From NCBI GenBank assembly GCA_017543335.1, contig JAFYGE010000003.1:23533-87532 (forward strand): a stretch of DNA of 64,000 bases, written 5' to 3'. Below, in pieces: positions 57,590 to 64,000 of the stretch. The notes below the pieces were generated by a model, which saw only the letters and a list, made by a program, of their open reading frames with translations, did no database searches and was not told the origin of the DNA. Within the stretch, counting starts at the first letter, position 1. Each line of letters opens with the position of its first letter. The translations under genes and the position numbers were made by a program. The stretch comes from Ruminococcus sp. GTDB taxonomy: Bacteria > Bacillota > Clostridia > Oscillospirales > Ruminococcaceae.

Positions 57590-59122
57590 ATGAATAACAC
57601 TTACAGCATAAAAGATATTATCAATCTGCTTCTCAGTAAACTTTGGGTAATAATACTGCTTGCAGTTATCGGTGGAGCAGGTGCATTCTGCTATTCAAAA
57701 TTCATATTGCCTCTACAGTATTCCTCACATATTTCAATGTATATCCAGAGCTATACTTCAGTAAAGGACAATCCAGAAGAAAATTACAATAACATAAACA
57801 ACTCAAAGCAGCTTATAAATACGTATATGGAAGTAATGAAAGACGATGCTGTAATGAATGCTGTCGGTGACGAACTTAAAGAATCTTTCACTTCGGACGA
57901 GCTTTCAAAGTGCTTTTCATTATCAGAAGGTAAGCCAACGCCATCTTCGCTCAGAAGCAAAATAAAGATCACATCCGTACAGGATACAAGTGCTCTTAAT
58001 GTCGTGGTAACTACAAGTGATCCGGAAGTATGTGCGGCTGTATGCAATATACTTGCAAAAGTATCGCCTGCTTTCCTTGATGATGCAGTAGGAGTCGGAA
58101 GCATAAGTACTATCGATGTCGCTAAGGTGAACAAAACACCTGTTGGTCCGAATGTTATGAAGTACACTCTTATCGGAACAGCAGCCGCTATGTTCCTTGC
58201 AATGCTTATCATCTTCCTGATAGATTTCTTTGACAATACAGTAAGTGATTCTGCTGAGCTCTCTGAGAAGTATAATAAGGCTTTACTCGGCGAGCTTGTA
58301 TCTGTCGGAAATGATAAGAAAAAACGCAAAAAGAGCGACAAGGATGATGAATACTTCCTTATAACTGACGAAAAAGCACCTTTCAATATAGTTGAAAGCT
58401 ATAAGTCGCTCAGAACTAACATTACTTTTGCTCTTGCGACTACTAACAAGAAGATATTCGCTATCACCTCGTCTTGTCCGGGTGAGGGAAAATCCACAGT
58501 TTCTGCGAACGTTGCTGCTGCTCTTGCACAGAGCGGTGTCCGTGTACTTCTTATAGATGCTGATATGCGTAAAGCGGTACAGCATAAGATATTTGGTCTT
58601 GTAAACAAAAAGGGACTTTCTACAGCTGTCAGCAAAATAGACAAGCCAGAGGATTGTATCTCCAAGAACGTCATAGAAAACCTCGATGTTATGACTGCCG
58701 GTCCGATACCGCCTAATCCTTCGGAGCTTCTTGCTTCTGAAAATATGGCAAAGATGCTTGAGGACTTCTCTGAGGAATATCAGATAATAGTGATAGATAC
58801 TCCTCCTGTAAACGTTGTTACAGATGCTATGGAGCTTTCAAATTCTGTTTCAGGTATTGTGATGGTAGTACGTTATGGTGTCACCAAAACGGATGAAATT
58901 GAAGCGGCTGTAAAGAAGACAGAACTTGTTGGCATTAATATGATGGGCTTTATAATGAACGACATAAAGATAAAGAAAAATGGACATTACTATTCAAAAT
59001 ACAAGTATAAATCAGGTTATGACTACGGATATTCTTATGGAAATGGAAAAGCAGATAATGAAGTATTCAATAATGAAAAAAAGTCCAAGAAAAAAAGCGA
59101 ACGCTCAAATAAGGAGAAATAA
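57590..59122 (+). CDS. Fused Wzz-type chain-length regulator and BY-kinase (CpsCD-like)
   Basis: A 510-residue bacterial tyrosine kinase. The Wzz/CpsC part (two spans, about 17-37 and 190-212, with an outside loop) is fused to a CpsD/CapB-like ATPase: Walker A SCPGEGKSTVSANVA (near 295), Walker A' VLLIDADMRK, Walker B IVIDTPPVN. The tail has a Tyr cluster (YYSKYKYKSGYDYGYSYG), the usual autophosphorylation site. It controls chain length and export of surface polysaccharide. Many Firmicutes split these into two proteins; here they are one, as in Proteobacteria. The matching phosphatase is encoded 2 bases downstream. Confidence 0.94.
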   Translation: MNNTYSIKDIINLLLSKLWVIILLAVIGGAGAFCYSKFILPLQYSSHISMYIQSYTSVKDNPEENYNNINNSKQLINTYMEVMKDDAVMNAVGDELKESFTSDELSKCFSLSEGKPTPSSLRSKIKITSVQDTSALNVVVTTSDPEVCAAVCNILAKVSPAFLDDAVGVGSISTIDVAKVNKTPVGPNVMKYTLIGTAAAMFLAMLIIFLIDFFDNTVSDSAELSEKYNKALLGELVSVGNDKKKRKKSDKDDEYFLITDEKAPFNIVESYKSLRTNITFALATTNKKIFAITSSCPGEGKSTVSANVAAALAQSGVRVLLIDADMRKAVQHKIFGLVNKKGLSTAVSKIDKPEDCISKNVIENLDVMTAGPIPPNPSELLASENMAKMLEDFSEEYQIIVIDTPPVNVVTDAMELSNSVSGIVMVVRYGVTKTDEIEAAVKKTELVGINMMGFIMNDIKIKKNGHYYSKYKYKSGYDYGYSYGNGKADNEVFNNEKKSKKKSERSNKEK

Positions 59123-59124
59123 TA

Positions 59125-59802
59125 ATGCTGACTGATCATCATTGTCACATACTCCCGGGTATCGATGACGGAGCCGATTGTCCCGAAACATCGATAAGTA
59201 TGCTTGCGATGATGAAAGCCCAGGGAGTAGAAAGAGTTGTTGCAACACCTCACTTTTATGCACACAGAGAAAAATCAGTAGAGCATTATCTTGAAAAGCG
59301 TCAGAGAGCCTTTGAAAAGATCAGAAATGACTCTCCGATAAAAGACATCAGACTTGGTGCAGAAGTGGCTGTTGAGCGTGGTATTTCCGAAATTCCGGGA
59401 ATCGAAAAACTGGCATTTGAGGGAACTTCACTCATTCTTATGGAGCTTCCCTATGCAGAATACAGACCTTGGATGTCAGAGGAGATATATAATATTTCCG
59501 CTGAATACGGTCTGAAAGTTATTATGGCACACATACACCGTTATCTTGACTATACTAAAAAGGAGGATATGGAATCTCTATTATCTGGGAAAGCAATACT
59601 CCAGATAAACAACGAAGCATTCGACACATTCAGACAGCGTAGATTCGTCAAGAAACTTATTAAAGAGGACTATCCTTTAGTATTTGGAAGCGATGCTCAC
59701 AATTTGGGAAAGCGTCGTCCTGACTGGGATACCGCACTGAAACGGATCAGTGCAAAACTTTTGGAAAAGTCGAACAATACTCTTGAAAGATATTTGTTAT
59801 AG
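59125..59802 (+). CDS. CpsB/CapC-like PHP-type tyrosine phosphatase
   Basis: A 225-residue metal-dependent phosphatase of the PHP family. It has the metal-binding start MLTDHHCHILPGIDDGADCPE, ATPHFYAHRE, GAEVAVERGIS, MELPYAEYRPWM, AHIHRY and GSDAHNLGKRRPDW. Such enzymes dephosphorylate the Tyr cluster of the BY-kinase and so reset capsule synthesis. It follows the kinase gene by 2 bases, and its RBS (AAGGAG) lies in the end of that gene. Confidence 0.94.
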   Translation: MLTDHHCHILPGIDDGADCPETSISMLAMMKAQGVERVVATPHFYAHREKSVEHYLEKRQRAFEKIRNDSPIKDIRLGAEVAVERGISEIPGIEKLAFEGTSLILMELPYAEYRPWMSEEIYNISAEYGLKVIMAHIHRYLDYTKKEDMESLLSGKAILQINNEAFDTFRQRRFVKKLIKEDYPLVFGSDAHNLGKRRPDWDTALKRISAKLLEKSNNTLERYLL

Positions 59803-59839
59803 GAATATCAGATTAATTGGGTGGATTGGAGTGGTATTT

Positions 59840-61768
59840 ATGAAAAAGGTTTTTGGTAGATTTGGTTTCAGAAAAACGTTGCTTGTTATCGCTGATATTT
59901 TCATAATCACCGTGGCGGCAATCGGTACTGATTTTATTTTTTCGTTTACCGGATACAGGGTAAAAAGCGATACGGTTTTATGCTCAATAATACTTACAGT
60001 TCCTCTTTGCATAGGAGGCTTACTGGTGTCCGGAGCTTACAGTAAGCTATGGAGATATTTTAATAAAAAAGACTACTTTTCGTGCGTTTTAGGTATTTTA
60101 TTTGGAATGAGCATGGCGGCTTTATTTAAGGTCGTTTTAAATCAAAGCTTGTATATGCCATATGTACTTGTTCACTTTTCTTTTAGTATCATCGGAGTAT
60201 GTCTTTTCAGATTCTTATTCAAGACTACTTTCATCGACCTTATTAATGCCGGAAAAAATGAAGCAAAAAACAAGAGCATGAACAAGCGTACTATGATAAT
60301 CGGTGCAGGTACAGCCGGCAGAATGCTCCTCAGCGAGATACATCATGCACAGCAGTCACCTTATGACGGCGATAAAATATCAGCTTCTTTCGAGCCAGTA
60401 TGCTTTATTGACGATGACAGAAGCAAGGTCGGTTCTGAAATTGAAGGTGTACCGATAGTTGGCTCTTCTGTTGAGATACCTCGTTTTGTAAAGGAACTTG
60501 ATATTGAACAGATAATTTTCGCTATTCCTTCATGTTTCGATGACGAGCGTAAAGCGATACTTGATATATGCTCATCAACAAGCCTTCCGCTGAAAGTTAT
60601 TCCTTTCCTCGGAAACCTTATTTTCGATGACAAAACAACTACTCTTCTCAAGCAGGTGCGTGATATCCGTGTCGAGGACCTTCTCGGCAGACCGCCTATA
60701 ACCTTCGATAATAAGGATATTCGTGATTTCATCAGCGGCAAGACCTGCCTTGTAACAGGCGGAGGCGGCTCTATCGGCTCTGAGCTCGTTCGACAGATCG
60801 CAAAGTACTCACCTAAAAAAATAGTTATTGTGGATATTTACGAGAATAACGCTTACGAAATACAGCAGGAACTCATTATGGAACACGGCTCTGACCTCGA
60901 TCTTACCGTGCTTATCGCCTCAGTAAGAGATTACGACCGTATGAACCAGATATTTGAAAGATTCAAGCCGGATATCGTTTTCCATGCAGCTGCTCACAAG
61001 CACGTCCCTCTTATGGAGACAAGCCCTATGGAAGCTATAAAAAATAATGTGTTCGGTACATTCAATGTCGCAACGCTCGCTCAGTATCACGATGTAAAGA
61101 AATTCGTTATGATCTCTACTGATAAAGCTGTTAACCCGACTAACGTCATGGGAGCTTCAAAACGCTGCTGTGAAATGGTCGTACAGTATCTTGCTCAGCA
61201 GAATGAAGGCGTTACAGATTTCGTTGTGACAAGATTCGGAAATGTGCTTGGTTCTAACGGCTCGGTTATCCCACTCTTCAAAAAACAGATCGAACAGGGA
61301 AAGCCTGTTACAGTTACTCACCCTGACATAATCCGCTATTTTATGACTATTCCGGAGGCTGTAAGCCTTGTACTTGAAGCGGCGGCTATCGCTGACGGCG
61401 GTGAGATCTTCGTACTTGATATGGGTAAGCCTGTAAGGATACTCGCTCTTGCAGAGAATCTCATCCGACTTTATGGAAAGGTGCCGTATAAAGATGTTGA
61501 GATAAAATTCGTCGGACTTCGTCCCGGTGAGAAGATAAAGGAGGAGCTCCTTATGAATGAGGAGGGACTCCGCAAGACCTCAAATAAGCTTATTTTTATC
61601 GGCAAGCAAATCGAAATTGACGCTGATGAGTTCATTAAGGCTCTTAATCGTCTTAAAGCTGCCGCAAAAGCTAATTCCGAAGAGATAGCTGTTCAGACAC
61701 TTCACGATATAGTTCCTACTTTTACAACTCCAGAACAGTTCAATCGTGCTATTATTAAAGCAAGCTGA
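59840..61768 (+). CDS. Membrane UDP-sugar 4,6-dehydratase (CapD/FlaA1/PglF family)
   Basis: A 642-residue protein. Four membrane spans (about 12-120) precede a first Rossmann-like domain (RTMIIGAGTAGRMLLSEI, about 150) and a C-terminal SDR domain with TGGGGSIGSELVRQI (near 315). The catalytic-site segment STDKAVNPTNVMGASKR has Met in place of the usual Tyr, as is normal in this WbpM/PglF branch. It probably turns UDP-GlcNAc into the 4-keto-6-deoxy sugar used to start diNAc-bacillosamine-like or other glycans. ATG at 59840 follows GGAGTGG; the frame to 59750 lies in the phosphatase gene. The rest of the glycan pathway is not in this window. Confidence 0.93.
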   Translation: MKKVFGRFGFRKTLLVIADIFIITVAAIGTDFIFSFTGYRVKSDTVLCSIILTVPLCIGGLLVSGAYSKLWRYFNKKDYFSCVLGILFGMSMAALFKVVLNQSLYMPYVLVHFSFSIIGVCLFRFLFKTTFIDLINAGKNEAKNKSMNKRTMIIGAGTAGRMLLSEIHHAQQSPYDGDKISASFEPVCFIDDDRSKVGSEIEGVPIVGSSVEIPRFVKELDIEQIIFAIPSCFDDERKAILDICSSTSLPLKVIPFLGNLIFDDKTTTLLKQVRDIRVEDLLGRPPITFDNKDIRDFISGKTCLVTGGGGSIGSELVRQIAKYSPKKIVIVDIYENNAYEIQQELIMEHGSDLDLTVLIASVRDYDRMNQIFERFKPDIVFHAAAHKHVPLMETSPMEAIKNNVFGTFNVATLAQYHDVKKFVMISTDKAVNPTNVMGASKRCCEMVVQYLAQQNEGVTDFVVTRFGNVLGSNGSVIPLFKKQIEQGKPVTVTHPDIIRYFMTIPEAVSLVLEAAAIADGGEIFVLDMGKPVRILALAENLIRLYGKVPYKDVEIKFVGLRPGEKIKEELLMNEEGLRKTSNKLIFIGKQIEIDADEFIKALNRLKAAAKANSEEIAVQTLHDIVPTFTTPEQFNRAIIKAS

Positions 61769-61782
61769 TTTGTTTTAAATAT

Positions 61783-61816
61783 AAAAGCCTTGACGTTAAT
61801 GTCAAGGCTTTTATTA
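61783..61816 (+). terminator. Terminator of the exopolysaccharide cluster
   Basis: AAAAGCCTTGAC (61783-61794), loop GTTAAT, GTCAAGGCTTTT (61801-61812): a perfect 12-bp stem ending in T residues. It closes the operon after only three genes. Confidence 0.9.
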
Positions 61817-61899
61817 TTCGACCTTTGGACTGAGTTGAAAAACAAATTGCTTTCAGAAATTTTAGTAAAATCCAGTATTGTCTTGATACTTTGTTGCAC

Positions 61900-61928
61900 T
61901 TGCAATTGTTTTTGTGTATATGTATAAT
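61900..61928 (+). promoter_or_regulatory. Promoter of the second sigma/anti-sigma pair
   Basis: TTGCAA (61900-61905), 17-base spacer, TATAAT (61923-61928). It reads as a housekeeping promoter rather than an ECF (GAAC-type) one. Confidence 0.7.
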
Positions 61929-61963
61929 GAAAGCAGATCTGCTTAACAAGGAGGTGGTGTTCA

Positions 61964-62506
61964 ATGACTGATTCAGAAATACTTTCACTAATGAATCGTT
62001 CTCCTCAACAGGGACACAGAGCTTTGTTCGAGGAATATTACAGCTATGTCTATTCAATATCGGTAAACATACTCAGAGGATACGGCTCTGCCGAGGATGT
62101 AGAGGAATGTGTAGTTGATTCCTTTGCTTCTGTCATAAACAATCTGAACGGTGAAGCTCTGAAACCATTTATAGGAGCTGTCACAAGGAACAAGGCTCTC
62201 AATATGAGGAGAAGTCTTGCAGGAGCTCTCGGAAGAAACATCTCTATTGACAGCGATGAATTCGGTGAACTTTCTTCATCTGAAAGTATGGAGCAGAATA
62301 TTGAGGATTCAGAAAGAACGTCGTTTATATTGCAGAAGATAAAAGAGCTTGGCGAGCCGGATTCAATTATAATTATACAGAAATATTACTATGAGAGAAA
62401 TGCCAAAGAAATAGGCAGACTGATAGGCATGAACGCTGCCGCAGTACGTATGCGTTGTACAAGAGCGATAAAAAAGCTCCGAAGTCTTCTCAGCGACATT
62501 GATTAA
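61964..62506 (+). CDS. ECF-type RNA polymerase sigma factor (second copy)
   Basis: A 180-residue sigma-70 family protein. Region 2 shows HRALFEEYYSYVYSISVNILRG, AEDVEECVVDSFASVI and VTRNKALNMRRS; region 4 shows NAKEIGRLIGMNAAAVRMRCTRAIKKL. It shares the block GEPDSIIIIQKYYYERN with the sigma factor at 10486-11043, so they are paralogues in the same ECF subgroup. RBS AAGGAGGTGG is ideal. The next gene, 11 bases on, encodes its probable anti-sigma factor. Confidence 0.88.
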   Translation: MTDSEILSLMNRSPQQGHRALFEEYYSYVYSISVNILRGYGSAEDVEECVVDSFASVINNLNGEALKPFIGAVTRNKALNMRRSLAGALGRNISIDSDEFGELSSSESMEQNIEDSERTSFILQKIKELGEPDSIIIIQKYYYERNAKEIGRLIGMNAAAVRMRCTRAIKKLRSLLSDID

Positions 62507-62517
62507 GGAGAGATATT

Positions 62518-63669
62518 ATGAAAAAGAATGATATTTTCAAGCAGATTAGCAATGAAGATGCAGCAAGGATAGCTGCTGAATATCCTACAGGAGACAAATT
62601 TCAGCGAGATCATATATTCAGTAAAGTGGAAAAGCGTGTAAACAGAAGTTTTACAGTCGGCGACGAAGTAAGAGGTGTAGATGTTTATCGTCCGAGAACA
62701 ACCATGAAAATAGTTTCTGCTGCTGCTGCGGTCGTGCTTGCTGCCGGAGCAACAGGTGTTGGCTATAAGCTGTTCAGCAACGGAAAAAGAACATCGGAAA
62801 GCAGTTCTCTTGCGGAGGTATACGAGCAGCCAACAGAGGAAATAATTGTTGAAGCTACTACGGTCTCTAATAAGATCACTAATGAAGAACTGCTGGAAAA
62901 GATACACGGCAGGAACTATGAATCGTTTGAACGTATCAATATGAAATACCGAGAAACCATGAACGGTGTTTCATTCATGGACGGTGTTATCAAAAGAGAC
63001 GGTCTCACAGGCAACGAGTCCGAAATGAAGACGTGGACGCATACTCCTGAGTATTTTGATGATATCGACAGCGGCGAAGATCCAGAGGAACTTGCCAAAA
63101 ATTCTACACATAACGAAATGTTCTTTATAAAGGATATGTTCATTTGCTTCTATGAAAATTCAAACAACGATAGTCAGGCTCAGTATGAGATAACAGACCG
63201 CAGCAACTGGCTGCTTGACCAGCCTACCGCATTTTCAGATACGTATTCTGAGTATCTTGTCAGAGATTATATCGATAATTTTGAGATAAAGAATATCACC
63301 GAGAATACTGTTTTCCTCGGCAGAGACTGCACAGACGTATTTATGACATATGATAGCAGTGAATCACCTGAAAACAAGAAAACAGTTGATTTGCCGCCAG
63401 AACCTGAAATGGCTCCGGAAGAGGCAGAAACTACATTTGATAAAAGATCAGATAAAGAACTCTCCCTTACTATAGACAACGAGACAGGTATTATCCTCAA
63501 GGCAAAGATCGTTTATAACAAAGAATATTATGAAGAATTTGAAGTGAAGGAGCTTTTAATAGGCGATGATGCCGAGCTTCCTGAGAACGGCGAGTATATA
63601 AGAAACAAGATCGCCAATAGTATTCCTATCAATGATTCAGCATCCTACGACCTGAGCGTTCTTGACTAA
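62518..63669 (+). CDS. Membrane anti-sigma-like protein (second copy)
   Basis: A 383-residue protein with the same plan as the one at 9553-10473. The cytoplasmic start is MKKNDIFKQISNEDAARIAAE, with one span (VSAAAAVVLAAGATGVGYKLF, about 63-83), a short linker and a large outside domain of about 280 residues. That domain is different from the other copy's: acidic, with GRDCTDVFMTYDSSE and LSLTIDNETGIILKAKIVYN, a strand pattern like LolA/MucB-type lipid- or polymer-sensing domains (resemblance only). No zinc-binding HxxxCxxC motif is seen. It presumably restrains the sigma factor encoded just upstream. Confidence 0.7.
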   Translation: MKKNDIFKQISNEDAARIAAEYPTGDKFQRDHIFSKVEKRVNRSFTVGDEVRGVDVYRPRTTMKIVSAAAAVVLAAGATGVGYKLFSNGKRTSESSSLAEVYEQPTEEIIVEATTVSNKITNEELLEKIHGRNYESFERINMKYRETMNGVSFMDGVIKRDGLTGNESEMKTWTHTPEYFDDIDSGEDPEELAKNSTHNEMFFIKDMFICFYENSNNDSQAQYEITDRSNWLLDQPTAFSDTYSEYLVRDYIDNFEIKNITENTVFLGRDCTDVFMTYDSSESPENKKTVDLPPEPEMAPEEAETTFDKRSDKELSLTIDNETGIILKAKIVYNKEYYEEFEVKELLIGDDAELPENGEYIRNKIANSIPINDSASYDLSVLD

Positions 63670-63728
63670 AATTGTCAGGTATGCAGTAAGTTCGGAAACC
63701 CAATGAAAATAGAAGTTCTAAAATAGGA

Positions 63729-64000
63729 AATGTCCTCCTTTTAAGGAGGGCATTGCCACAGAGTGTTGAAAAACTATAAAGTAAAAGGCTAACCATAATA
63801 ATGGGATTCCAAAGGGATTATTATCCCTTTGGTCAGGTCAAGGGCTGACAGCCCTTGTGGGGTGTGGGGCAAAGTCCCACATATAGCCGCAAAAACGCTC
63901 CGCAAGGGGTGAATTCAAAAACAGTCCGGTGGACTGTTTTTGAAGAGGTGGACGCCCTGCACGAGAGGGCGTCCCCTAAAGAATCAATACTTTTTCGACA
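63729..64000. repeat. Repeat B copy 3, right flank beyond the window
   Basis: The interior 63755-64000 (246 bp) has the same orientation, ends (TGTTGAAAAA near 63763; TTTTTCGACA at 63991-64000) and five hairpins as copy 1. It ends at the last base of the window. The left flank (63729-63754) is again a hairpin, containing CCTCCTTTTAAGGAGG. In its first internal hairpin the arms read GGGATTATTATCCC instead of GGGTTTATTAACCC, a compensated pair. Confidence 0.85.

Noticed and set aside
1-64000. tRNA and rRNA genes
   Set aside because: I read the gaps between genes for cloverleaf-like sequence with TTCRA arms and found none. A covariance-model scan would be decisive.

Overview
The window looks like a stretch of chromosome from an anaerobic, fibre-degrading Ruminococcus of the R. 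flavefaciens type (inference). It carries a dockerin-bearing family 48 cellulase, a dockerin-bearing PL1+PL9 pectate lyase, three further dockerin proteins, low-to-mid GC DNA, strong AGGAGG ribosome sites and typical Firmicutes housekeeping clusters. No rRNA, tRNA, CRISPR array, transposase or phage gene was seen.

Layout. 1-2.7 kb: the end of a DUF1836 regulator, then metG. 2.8-9.2 kb (minus): a tight five-gene surface operon made of a wall-binding transglutaminase-like protein, a lipoprotein, an MBOAT acyltransferase, an AlgJ/AlgX-like protein and a dockerin protein. 9.5-13.9 kb: an ECF sigma/anti-sigma pair, a divergent PhoB/PhoR-like two-component system, and spoIIID. 14.2-19 kb (minus): a Gld-like ABC operon (ATPase, permease, GldG-like, DUF4340). 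19.4-22.1 kb: the cellulosomal GH48 cellulase with its own strong promoter. 22.2-35.8 kb (plus): a long housekeeping run yicC-remA-gmk-rpoZ-priA-def-fmt-peptidase-rsmB-rlmN-PP2C-PASTA kinase-rsgA-thiN, then a 28-residue spoVM. 36-40.8 kb: purA followed without a real gap by two dockerin transglutaminase-like genes and a membrane protein with repeated APVLDD motifs. 41-42.2 kb: a pspA homologue and small genes. 42.5-46.3 kb: the pectate lyase. 46.4-48.9 kb: a sugar-binding lipoprotein, a thioesterase and a GNAT. 49.2-52.8 kb (minus): a lysine-riboswitch-controlled asd-GNAT-dapA-dapB operon. 52.9-57.4 kb: an AlkD-like gene, queA, a PAS protein, tgt and a HAD phosphatase. 57.6-61.8 kb: a BY-kinase / PHP phosphatase / sugar dehydratase exopolysaccharide cluster. 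62-63.7 kb: a second sigma/anti-sigma pair.

How the genes work together. Several loci deal with the cell surface: cellulosomal enzymes attached through dockerins, polymer O-acylation, exopolysaccharide made under tyrosine kinase/phosphatase control, and two membrane-linked sigma systems plus a two-component system and a PASTA kinase that could read envelope state.

The most unusual material is non-coding. Three copies of a ~245-bp multi-hairpin element (repeat B: 13973, 56450, 63755) share TGTTGAAAAA-type inverted ends and five tandem hairpins with compensatory base changes. The two complete copies are each flanked by a 24-27 bp direct duplication of the neighbouring gene's terminator-like hairpin. 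A second family (repeat A) has TTAA-type ends and sits next to promoters or gene ends. A third element (repeat C, 48932-49140) is a large inverted repeat whose hairpins also show compensatory changes.
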